The position numbers and the translations under genes were made by a program. From contig JACPZJ010000054.1 in the NCBI GenBank assembly GCA_016195585.1, positions 1 through 9,077 of the forward strand: a DNA stretch of 9,077 nt, in the 5' to 3' direction. The notes beneath the pieces were generated by a model that searched no databases, had not been told where the DNA came from, and worked only from the letters and a program-made list of their open reading frames with translations. This stretch comes from Nitrospirota bacterium. GTDB lineage: Bacteria; Nitrospirota; CAKKRA01; 9FT-COMBO-42-15. This document shows positions 1 through 5,253 of this stretch, piece after piece (position 1 is the stretch's first letter; each line of letters starts with the position of its first letter).

Positions 1-371
1 ATGTAATACTCACGTGAGGATGAATTTTCAAACCGCATAATGAACCGATAATGACTCCATGATAATTCGCTACACAGCGTGTAGCGAATCTCATCCGCCT
101 TAAATATTAGGTAAAACTGCCTGAAATTCTTTATATTGGCTTCCGAGAAGCCCTTGCCGAACTCAGTGCTGAGTTTAACAGATAATTCTTTTATAAGCTG
201 CTTTCCGTATTCAGCACGACTTTTGCCTTTCTGTTCTTCCTCTACAATGCGTTTGCCAATATGCCAGTATGCCTCTACCATGGCAAAATTAACGGCAGAG
301 TAAGCTTTTTGCCTTGCCTGTTCTATTATTTTCCGTATGTCGGTAAAAAAGCCCTTGTCGAGATTAGCCAT
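1..371 (-). CDS. DUF1016 / YhcG-like protein, N-terminal part (runs off left edge)
   Basis: The first 123 codons of a gene whose 3' end lies outside the window. The translation begins MANLDKGFFTDIRKIIEQAR and contains AYWHIGKRIVEEEQ, YGKQLIKELSVKLSTEFGKG and ELSWSHYRFIMRFENSSSRE. These are typical of the DUF1016 N-terminal domain (YhcG family), whose C-terminal half is normally a PD-(D/E)XK nuclease-like domain. That half is not visible, so nuclease activity is inferred only from the family. The ATG overlaps the hsdM stop by 8 nt (ATGGCTAA) and is preceded by GAGGTG, so it is probably translated coupled to hsdM. DUF1016 genes are often found inside type I restriction-modification operons, usually near hsdS, so hsdS and hsdR may lie further left. 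Codons 94-102 contain a perfect inverted repeat (65-89). The reading frame is intact throughout the visible part. Confidence 0.85.
   Translation of the reverse strand, partial: MANLDKGFFTDIRKIIEQARQKAYSAVNFAMVEAYWHIGKRIVEEEQKGKSRAEYGKQLIKELSVKLSTEFGKGFSEANIKNFRQFYLIFKADEIRYTLCSELSWSHYRFIMRFENSSSREYY
65..89. repeat. Perfect inverted repeat inside the DUF1016 gene
   Basis: The arms are ATTCGCTACA (65-74) and TGTAGCGAAT (80-89), with CAGCG between them. The C75-G79 pair extends the stem to 11 bp around a 3-nt loop. It encodes the stretch IRYTLCSE of the DUF1016 protein, so it is compatible with coding. It is either a chance palindrome under coding constraint or a small inserted palindromic element. 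Confidence 0.6.
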
Positions 372-1732
372 TTCGCACCTCGTTTGGAATGATAATCTTT
401 GCAAGGCTCTCCACAATAGCTTTATTCAATTCCGCTTCTTCTGCTATCTGCTTTTCCAGTTCAGCTTTTAACGCAGTGAATCTTTCCGCAAAATTAAAAT
501 CATCCTCATCATCAGGCAGGCCGATGTATCTGCCGGGGGTCAATACATAATTCAATGCCTTTACTTCATCCAATGTTGCTGACTTGCAAAAGCCATGCAC
601 GTCTTTATATTCCCCTGATGCTGAGCTTGCCGAAGCACGCCAGTTGTGATAAGTGCCTGCAATCAGGACGATATCTTCATCGGACAAGTTCCTGTTTCTG
701 CGGTTGATTAAATAGCCCATATTGCGGGCGTCTATAAACAGAATCTCTCCTTTTCGCTTTTGCTTATTGCGGCGCAAGAACCAGAGGCAAGCCGGTATCT
801 GTGTATTGAGAAATAGCTTGGTCGGCAGGTTGACAATGCAGTCTATGCCTGTCGGCGCAATGTGATATAGGAAGTGCTGTATCCATGCGTAATTTGCATT
901 ATTCGGTGGGGGCGGGAGTTTTTGACCGAGCACACTCCAGCGAGCGTCATTTTGGAGCAGGTCTCCGCTCCAGTCGCTATCGTTAAACGGCGGATTAGCG
1001 ATGATGTAATCAGCCTTCAGGTCTTTGTGAGCGTCATTGAGAAAAGAGCCTTCATTATTCCACTTCACATTACTGCTGTCTATATGGCGGATGGCAAGGT
1101 TCATCTTGGCCAATCGCCATGTGGTCTGGTTGCTTTCCTGACCATAAATTGAAATGCGGTCTGCCGGATTAAGAGACAGCCCGTTTTTCTTTTTCTTATA
1201 GTAATCCCTATGCGCCTCAACAAACTTTTCACTCTGCACAAACATACCGCCTGAACCGCAGCATGGGTCAAAGACCCTGCCTTCATAAGGCTCAAGCATT
1301 TCAACAAGCAGTTTTACAACACTTGCAGGGGTGTAAAATTGTCCGCCCTTTTTGCCTTCGGCTAAAGCAAATTCACCAAGGAAGTATTCATAAACCTTGC
1401 CTAATACATCTTTGCTCTCCTATAGTCGGAAGCTTTGCCCTTCCTTGCAGCCAGTTCCAACGTGCGGAGGGCGGCACATAAAAAACCTTCTCGGCGGTGT
1501 ATTCGTTTTTATCTTCGGGGTCTGCGCCTTCATAAGCGCCTTTGCCTTCTTTAAGTTTTTGATAGAGTTCTTCAAAGGCATCGGAGATATATTTCAGGAA
1601 GATTAAGCCTAAAACAACATGCTTGTATTCGGCTGCGTCCATATTTTTCCGCAGTTTGTCCGCAGCCTTCCAGAGCTTCTTTTCTAACGGTTCATTGTTT
1701 TGGTTCTTTTTCTCTTTATTAATCCGAGCCAT
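364..1732 (-). pseudogene. hsdM: Type I restriction-modification DNA methyltransferase subunit M, disrupted by two internal deletions
   Basis: In its intact form HsdM transfers methyl groups from S-adenosylmethionine to adenine in the type I enzyme complex. The N-terminal piece (1388-1732, from MARINKEKKNQNN through HVVLGLIFLKYISDAFEEL to WLQGRAKLPTIG) is the HsdM helical N-domain. The catalytic piece reads in another frame from about 1419 to 364. It starts ESKDVLGKVYEYFLGEFALA, then has GGQFYTP, the SAM-binding motif DPCCGSGGMF (1240-1269) and the adenine-specific motif NPPF (985-996). From memory of the family, about 45-50 residues should separate PTIG from SKDVLG. They are absent and the frame changes at the junction near 1412-1421. 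A second gap joins FLYHIAPTG directly to DCIVNLPTKLF (near 844-849), lacking the usual block with the FVLANGSMSSN-like segment of about 30 residues, but in frame. ATG 1732 is preferred over the adjoining TTG because AGGAAA lies 7 nt upstream. The catalytic piece could be made only from an internal start (such as ATG 1299, which would lose the upstream GGQFYTP block). A full-length enzyme is not encoded unless the junctions are assembly errors. Confidence 0.85.
620..636. repeat. Possible short dispersed repeat inside hsdM
   Basis: On the coding strand this reads GCTTCGGCAAGCTCAGC and encodes the low-complexity ASASSAS between TYHNWR and GEYKDVHGF, where other HsdM proteins usually have unrelated or no extra residues. 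The core CTTCG(G/A)CAAGCTCAG is a motif I recall as dispersed in many environmental bacterial genomes. No second copy is present in this window, so its repeat nature is inferred. Confidence 0.35.
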
Positions 1733-1757
1733 CAATCATTTTCCTAATTTCATTTTG

Positions 1758-1763
1758 ATTATA
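1758..1763 (-). promoter_or_regulatory. Candidate -10 box for hsdM
   Basis: A perfect TATAAT on the minus strand lies 25 nt before the hsdM ATG, in the 74-nt gap after the AbrB-PIN gene. No convincing -35 box is found at 16-18 nt, so this is weak. The gene may instead be read through from the AbrB-PIN promoter. Confidence 0.3.
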
Positions 1764-1806
1764 AACAAGGGTATTCTTATATATTATTGCCTAAAACATA
1801 CATATT

Positions 1807-2448
1807 TCAATAAAATCTGTCAATGAGAATCAATGGAATGCTCCATTGTTCCCCCGGTGTAACGATCTTCAGGCTTGAATGGATATGGATATTTTTGCCG
1901 ATAAAATGCCTCCTGTCCCATGTAACAAGGAAATCAGCGCCTGAAATTACCGCTGATGCAAGGATAGGCGCATCATCTGGATTAATTACTGTTAAATATT
2001 TTGCAACTTCCTTCTGGCGGGGGTCGTCAACTAATACGGGTGCAAGGAGTTTGATAAACTCTCTGTATTCATTCAGCATCTCCGGCAGCTTCTCTTCAAT
2101 ATTCCTGTCTGCTTCAACAATAACCTGTCTTGAGACAATGAGTTCTATCAAGCCGATTTCAGCAAGCTGCAGCACGGCTCTTGCTGCGCCCTTTGAAGAT
2201 GCTATGCCGGCAATCAATGCGCTTGTGTCAATAAAAACCTTAGGCCTTTCAAGGGTCAGCCCTTTTTTCTTTATGGCGGCTTCGATTTTTCTTGAAACCA
2301 CATCACCGGCAAGCTGTTTCGGCACAAGGATAAGGACATCGCCGATTTTTAAGACATTGAGCACATCTTCTTTGCCAATACCGAGCTCTTTTCTGTATTC
2401 GTATGGGATAGTTAGCTGTCCCCTTTCTCTCAGTTTAACAACAGGCAT
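1807..2448 (-). CDS. AbrB/MazE-type DNA-binding domain fused to a PIN ribonuclease domain
   Basis: A 213-residue protein with two domains. Residues 1-45 (MPVVKLRERGQLTIPYEYRK, then LGIGKEDVLNVLKIGDVLIL) are a SpoVT/AbrB-like swapped-hairpin DNA-binding domain of the kind found in VapB/MazE antitoxins. Residues 68-200 are a PIN domain of the kind found in VapC RNase toxins. The expected acidic metal ligands are all visible: D74 in FIDTSALI, E112 in VIVEADRN, D159 (after D158) in NPDDAPILASA, and D178 in VTWDRRHF. Antitoxin and toxin normally come as two small adjacent genes. Here both modules are one polypeptide joined by a helical linker (about 46-67), and no separate partner gene is visible. 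The start is supported by AAGGAGG 9 nt upstream and by the canonical AbrB beginning. The -10 box lies in an inverted repeat (2471-2501), so autorepression through the AbrB domain is likely. Cellular role (toxin, RNA-processing enzyme or regulator) cannot be decided from sequence. Confidence 0.85.
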   Translation of the reverse strand: MPVVKLRERGQLTIPYEYRKELGIGKEDVLNVLKIGDVLILVPKQLAGDVVSRKIEAAIKKKGLTLERPKVFIDTSALIAGIASSKGAARAVLQLAEIGLIELIVSRQVIVEADRNIEEKLPEMLNEYREFIKLLAPVLVDDPRQKEVAKYLTVINPDDAPILASAVISGADFLVTWDRRHFIGKNIHIHSSLKIVTPGEQWSIPLILIDRFY

Positions 2449-2470
2449 ATATAATCCCTCCTTTCTGATT

Positions 2471-2512
2471 ATCTGATTTTCTTATTATAAGCAAATCAGA
2501 TATTTATTTCAA
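2471..2512 (-). promoter_or_regulatory. Promoter and candidate operator of the AbrB-PIN gene
   Basis: On the minus strand a TTGAAA -35 box (2507-2512) is followed after exactly 17 nt by a perfect TATAAT -10 box (2484-2489). An inverted repeat with perfect 9-nt arms, ATCTGATTT (2471-2479) and AAATCAGAT (2493-2501), brackets the -10 box. A further AATCAGA half-site follows just downstream, next to the Shine-Dalgarno AAGGAGG. A dimeric AbrB-type protein bound here would block RNA polymerase. The promoter is directly visible; the identity of the binder is inferred. Confidence 0.75.
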
Positions 2513-2523
2513 CCTCTTTATTC

Positions 2524-2697
2524 TCAACCCGCATCATGCCACAACCCCGCCAGCCATCCCCACTCTGAGCAGCCGAATTCTGCCGCAAAAGACCCAGCCA
2601 GTTCAGCCGTCCCCTTCAAATGCTCATCAGGGGGATGCCGTTCATCAGCCGCTTTGCCGTCTAAGCTGTGCGCATAAAATATATTTATTTTGTTCAA
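2524..2697 (-). pseudogene. Truncated Cas3 HD-domain fragment (cas3'' remnant)
   Basis: The last 57 codons of an open frame read NIFYAHSLDGKAADERHPPD, EHLKGTAELAGSFAAEF, and GCSEWGWLAGLWHDAG followed by a stop. This matches the start of the HD nuclease domain of Cas3, the DNA-degrading effector of type I CRISPR systems. The pattern is FYAHS.DG at the N-terminus, the first metal-ligand region EHL..TAELA..FA, and the HD motif in LAGLWHD.G. In the family the HD motif is followed by GK and several hundred more residues with further His/Asp ligands and usually a helicase. Here a TGA follows two codons after HD, so the protein cannot be functional. TTG 2697, 8 nt after AGGAA, is a plausible old start. 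The upstream extension of the same frame to 2940 has no protein-like character. No other cas gene or repeat array is in view. The fragment ends 11 bp before the AbrB-PIN promoter. Confidence 0.65.
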
Positions 2698-2792
2698 ACG
2701 GAAAATTTCCTGACCCCTCAGCAAGTTTTCTTCAATAAAAAACACAAGCTTCCATTGGCAAAACAGGTGCCTAAATCTACACCTATCAGTAA

Positions 2793-2894
2793 AAACTGTC
2801 AATTCTTGATTTAAGGAAAAAGCTCGGCTCTGTTCTTGACGATGTATCAATGAAAGGCGAGGTAAAGGGGATAAGTGGAATTGAACTTCTGTAA
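2793..2894 (+). pseudogene. Possible Phd/YefM-type antitoxin remnant
   Basis: This plus-strand frame reads KLSILDLRKKLGSVLDDVSM, then KGEVKGISGIELL and a stop. The first 25 residues resemble the N-terminus of Phd/YefM antitoxins, which typically run S..DLRK.LG.VLD.V..KGE before the I..RGKP.A.L core. Here the core is missing: the frame departs from the family after KGE and stops ten codons later. The position where a start codon is expected is TAA (2790-2792). It therefore looks like a fragment broken at both ends. The match is short, so a chance resemblance cannot be excluded. Confidence 0.4.
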
Positions 2895-2902
2895 TATCAG
2901 AC

Positions 2903-2915
2903 GGGGACAGTCCCC
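2903..2915. repeat. REP-like palindrome GGGGAC-A-GTCCCC
   Basis: Perfect 6-bp arms flank a single central base, and a second GTCCCC follows at 2930-2935, so alternative hairpins are possible. Palindromes with GGGGACnGTCCCC are, from memory, common beside REP-associated (IS200-like) transposases; no transposase is present here. It lies 35-47 bp beyond the flavin reductase stop and could also slow transcription, but no U-tract follows. Confidence 0.55.
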
Positions 2916-2926
2916 TTGTGGGCTCG

Positions 2927-2943
2927 GCCGTCCCCTTCAAATG
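2927..2943. repeat. 17-nt direct repeat, second copy at 2606-2622
   Basis: GCCGTCCCCTTCAAATG occurs identically at 2606-2622 and 2927-2943. The first copy is inside the Cas3 fragment, where it encodes part of EHLKGTAE. Similarity continues imperfectly beyond the 17 nt on the side encoding AEL/AEP. It may mark a duplicated piece of the same gene or a rearrangement junction. Confidence 0.6.
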
Positions 2944-2949
2944 TTACTA

Positions 2950-3522
2950 TCACTTTGCCTTCCCCTTTGTGAAGCCATAGGTGCCGATGACGCTGCCGAG
3001 TTTTCTGTATTCAAGTGTGCCGGGGCAGTAGGCAACAGGCTCTGCCTTTTCTGCATCTGCCTTGTTTGTCTTTACAATTATCTCCTCATCAAGGTGGTAG
3101 GCAACGACTTCTCCTATAAATAAATCATGGGAGCCGAGGGAAATTATCTGTTTTACCCGACATTCAACATTAATAGGACATTCCTTTATGATAGGCGCCT
3201 TTATCTTGCTTGCAGGAACAGGTGTAAGCCCTGCGCCGGCAAATTTATCTACATCCTTTCCAGATACAGAGCCGCAGTAATCTACTGCCTCTATTAAAGA
3301 AGCAGATGGAAAGTTAAGGGCAAATTCCATAGCCTCCTTTACTATGCCATGCGAATACCTGTTCGGCCTTATGGATATTCCTATCATCGGCGGGTCTGAG
3401 CAGAGGACGCCTGCCCATGAGACGGTGATTATATTTGCCCTGCCATCCTTTCCCTGAGAGCTTACCATTATTGCAGGCGCCGGGTTAAAAACAATTGCCG
3501 GTGGAAATACCTTTTTCGCCAT
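2950..3522 (-). CDS. Flavin reductase family protein (FMN-binding split barrel)
   Basis: A 190-residue cytoplasmic protein of the flavin reductase/flavoredoxin-like family, which binds FMN and moves electrons from NAD(P)H or a redox partner. Recognisable blocks are an N-terminal PAIVFNPAPAIMVSSQGKDG, the FMN-site segment NIITVSWAG (30-38), DPPMIGISIRPNRYSHG, ALNFPSASL, GSVSGKDVDKF, and a C-terminal GSHDLFIGEVVA that closes the barrel. Length is normal for the family and no residue is obviously missing. The start is supported by AAGGAG 7 nt upstream. It is the last gene of the lemA-rhodanese-MshEN operon, 11 nt after the MshEN stop. Physiological substrate is unknown: related proteins include flavoredoxins and reductase components of two-component monooxygenases, and no oxygenase is nearby. 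Confidence 0.85.
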   Translation of the reverse strand: MAKKVFPPAIVFNPAPAIMVSSQGKDGRANIITVSWAGVLCSDPPMIGISIRPNRYSHGIVKEAMEFALNFPSASLIEAVDYCGSVSGKDVDKFAGAGLTPVPASKIKAPIIKECPINVECRVKQIISLGSHDLFIGEVVAYHLDEEIIVKTNKADAEKAEPVAYCPGTLEYRKLGSVIGTYGFTKGKAK

Positions 3523-3533
3523 TGCAGACTCCT

Positions 3534-4175
3534 TTATTTTATTTCTTCTTTGATCCTTTCCTGTAATTCATCTTTTGTTATAAGACCCTTTTCAACCAAT
3601 AATTTTGTCAGTGCATCCAGATAGTTTTTTACTGTCACCTCTTTTTTTACAGGGGCTGCCTTGGTCTCATCCCTTATTATCTCAAAGCCCTTGGCCTCTT
3701 TAATGTCCGGCACATTGATTTTATGCCGCTGTCCTTCTACAACTTCATCTCCAAAATATCTCTGTATCAGCCTCTTTGCATCCTGAGAAAACACAAGGAT
3801 AGGCCTAATCTTATAACCTGTTGCAAATTGCAGTTCATCTATTGTCTTTATATCAGAGGGGTCTGTCATTGCAATTGTAATGACCTTGCTTTCATAAGCT
3901 ATGGGGATGACGCCATATTTTTTTATAAGCTCATCCTTTAGCAGGCCCCTTACATTTTCTGGAATCTCAAAGTCAGAAAGGTCAAGGCAGGGGATATTCA
4001 GATGGGCCTCAAAAAAATCAGCAAGTGTATGCTCATTTATGAAGCCCATTTCAATTATGATTTCCCCGAGCTTCCCGCCCCACTGTCTCTGATGCCCTAA
4101 TGCTGCCTGAAGCTGTATATTATCAATTAAACCAGCCTCAACAAGCATCTCTCCCAGTTTTTTCTTTTCAGCCAT
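3534..4175 (-). CDS. Stand-alone MshEN (GspE/PilB N-terminal) domain protein, likely cyclic-di-GMP sensor
   Basis: A 213-residue protein consisting of the domain normally found in front of type II secretion/type IV pilus ATPases, here without any ATPase (no Walker motifs). Two tandem MshEN nucleotide-binding motifs are visible: KLGEMLVEAGLI...LQAALGHQ (6-29) and KLGEIIIEMGFI...LADFFEAH (35-58). They are separated by exactly five residues, as in known c-di-GMP-binding MshEN domains. The first Arg is replaced by Lys in both, and the final Gln of motif two is His. The rest of the domain follows (IPCLDLSDFEIPENV, LIKKYGVIPIAYESKVITIA, DPSDIKTIDELQFATGYKI). A charged linker (about 145-178) leads to a C-terminal LLVEKGLITKDELQERI that echoes the motif. 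The start is supported by GAGGGGGTG upstream. Operon position suggests it conveys a signal to its neighbours; c-di-GMP binding is inferred from the motif only. Confidence 0.85.
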   Translation of the reverse strand: MAEKKKLGEMLVEAGLIDNIQLQAALGHQRQWGGKLGEIIIEMGFINEHTLADFFEAHLNIPCLDLSDFEIPENVRGLLKDELIKKYGVIPIAYESKVITIAMTDPSDIKTIDELQFATGYKIRPILVFSQDAKRLIQRYFGDEVVEGQRHKINVPDIKEAKGFEIIRDETKAAPVKKEVTVKNYLDALTKLLVEKGLITKDELQERIKEEIK

Positions 4176-4196
4176 AGGCTCACCCCCTCTTAAAAT

Positions 4197-4568
4197 TCAT
4201 GGCCTGCCGGCAGGGACATTATCTATTAAATGCGAGGGAGAATCCTCCATGCTGTTTTTCACAATCTCAAACCCGGCCTGCTTCCATGCCTCTATGCCGC
4301 CTTTAACATTATAGAGATTTTCAAAGCCATTATCCTTTAAAAACTCGCAGGCCTTGAAACTGCGGTGGCCTGTCCTGCAGAAGCAGGCAAAGATTGCCGC
4401 CTTTTTATTCAATTCATGAAGCCTGTAAGGAAGCTGGTCCATTGGTATCCACCTTGACCCATTTACATGCTCTTTATAGTATTCCTGCTGCGTCCTTACA
4501 TCCAATAATATTACATTATCCTCTTTGAGCATCCGTATTGCCTCTTCTACTGATATTTCTTTTATCAT
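4197..4568 (-). CDS. Single-domain rhodanese-like protein (sulfurtransferase)
   Basis: A 123-residue protein with one rhodanese domain, which carries sulfane sulfur as a cysteine persulfide. Visible family features are ISVEEAIRML, the CH2A-like VILLDVRTQQEYYKEHVNGS (19-38), and the active-site loop CRTGHRS with catalytic C64. GGIEAWKQAGFEI closes the domain. The loop is complete, so activity is plausible. A 20-residue tail (SMEDSPSHLIDNVPAGRP) extends beyond the domain, and its last codons form a 12-bp palindrome CCTGCCGGCAGG (4203-4214). The start ATG has its Shine-Dalgarno AGGAGG inside the last two codons of lemA, 12 nt away, suggesting translational coupling. No signal peptide, so cytoplasmic. 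Confidence 0.9.
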   Translation of the reverse strand: MIKEISVEEAIRMLKEDNVILLDVRTQQEYYKEHVNGSRWIPMDQLPYRLHELNKKAAIFACFCRTGHRSFKACEFLKDNGFENLYNVKGGIEAWKQAGFEIVKNSMEDSPSHLIDNVPAGRP

Positions 4569-4577
4569 TATATTTAA

Positions 4578-5138
4578 CTACCTCCTCATGCTTAAATCCA
4601 CTTTTGGCGACTCTTTTGCCGCCTCTTCTGTCTGAAAATATTCTGACTGTTTAAAGGCAAATGCAGAGGCTATTATATTTGACGGGAATAACTCCTGCTT
4701 TGTATTAAACTGCATTACGCTGTCATTATAAAACTGCCTTGCAAAACTGACGCGATTCTCTGTGCTTGTCAGCTCCTCCTGAAACTGTAATATATTCTGG
4801 TTGCTCTTGAGATTAGGATAATTTTCAACGAGGGCAAATAACCTTCCCAATGCCTGTGTAAGCATATTCTCTGCCATCCCCTTTTCAGCTATCCCAGTAG
4901 CGCTTACTGCCTTGCTCCTTGCCTGAATAACCTTTTCCAGAGTCTCCTTTTCAAACTCCATTGCGCCCTTTACAGCGCTCACAAGATTTGGTATAAGGTC
5001 ATGCCTCCTTTTAAGCTGGACATCAATCTGCTTCCATGCATTCTGAACCTGATTGCGCAGGGATACAAGACCGTTGTAGATTATGATGCCCCATAAAATA
5101 ATGATTATAACAATAGTTGCCGGAATTAATAAAAACAT
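4578..5138 (-). CDS. lemA: LemA family protein
   Basis: A 186-residue membrane-anchored protein. Residues 2-22 (FLLIPATIVIIIILWGIIIY) form one transmembrane helix, followed by the family signature NGLVSLRNQVQNAWKQIDVQ and LKRRHDLIPNLVSAVKGAMEFE. After that come long amphipathic helices (ALGRLFALVENYPNLKSNQN, LQEELTSTENRVSFARQFYN-like region) typical of the LemA antiparallel helical bundle. Length is normal. Function of the family is poorly defined; some members sit beside membrane-repair or protease genes (TPM domain), none of which is seen here. AAAGGAGAG precedes the ATG. It is first in a four-gene operon, downstream of an extended -10 promoter. Confidence 0.92.
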   Translation of the reverse strand: MFLLIPATIVIIIILWGIIIYNGLVSLRNQVQNAWKQIDVQLKRRHDLIPNLVSAVKGAMEFEKETLEKVIQARSKAVSATGIAEKGMAENMLTQALGRLFALVENYPNLKSNQNILQFQEELTSTENRVSFARQFYNDSVMQFNTKQELFPSNIIASAFAFKQSEYFQTEEAAKESPKVDLSMRR

Positions 5139-5169
5139 AGGCTCTCCTTTCGTCTATAGGATGAAATCA

Positions 5170-5178
5170 ATTATATCA
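5170..5178 (-). promoter_or_regulatory. Extended -10 promoter of the lemA operon
   Basis: The minus strand reads TGATATAAT, a perfect TATAAT (5170-5175) with the TG of an extended -10 (5177-5178), 31 nt before the lemA ATG. There is no good -35 box (TTATGC at 18 nt is poor), which extended -10 promoters tolerate. It would drive lemA, the rhodanese, the MshEN protein and the flavin reductase. Confidence 0.6.
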
Positions 5179-5217
5179 CATTTCTGTTTAATTGCATAAC
5201 TGATAAGCCAATATGTC

Positions 5218-5246
5218 TTGAAAAAACTGTTGGCCTCTGATACATT
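5218..5246 (+). promoter_or_regulatory. Candidate promoter of the DUF4266-DUF3570 pair
   Basis: TTGAAA (5218-5223), 17 nt, then TACATT (5241-5246). Only 7 nt separate the -10 from the ATG at 5254, so transcription would begin at or next to the A of the start codon. An AAGG within those 7 nt is too close to the predicted RNA end to be a normal ribosome site. Divergent from the lemA promoter about 40 bp away. Confidence 0.45.
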
Positions 5247-5253
5247 AAGGCCG

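Larger units (their letters stand above)
2698..2949. other. Intergenic relic region without an intact gene
   Basis: About 250 bp between the flavin reductase stop and the Cas3 fragment. It holds a possible antitoxin remnant on the plus strand (2793-2894), a 13-nt palindrome (2903-2915) and one copy of a 17-nt direct repeat (2927-2943). No intact coding frame with a ribosome binding site is seen, and no obvious U-tract terminator for the flavin reductase operon. Confidence 0.6.

Noticed and set aside
1823..2476. Long plus-strand frame opposite the AbrB-PIN gene
   Set aside because: Ser/Thr-rich composition typical of an antisense shadow; the minus-strand frame has clear domains, a Shine-Dalgarno and a promoter.
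2698..2940. Upstream extension of the Cas3-fragment frame as a 138-residue gene starting at 2940
   Set aside because: These residues have no protein-like pattern. The start lies in the 17-nt repeat and palindrome. Only the last 57 codons resemble a family.
2460..2950. CRISPR array next to the Cas3 remnant
   Set aside because: No set of regularly spaced direct repeats is present; only one pair of 17-nt repeats 321 bp apart.
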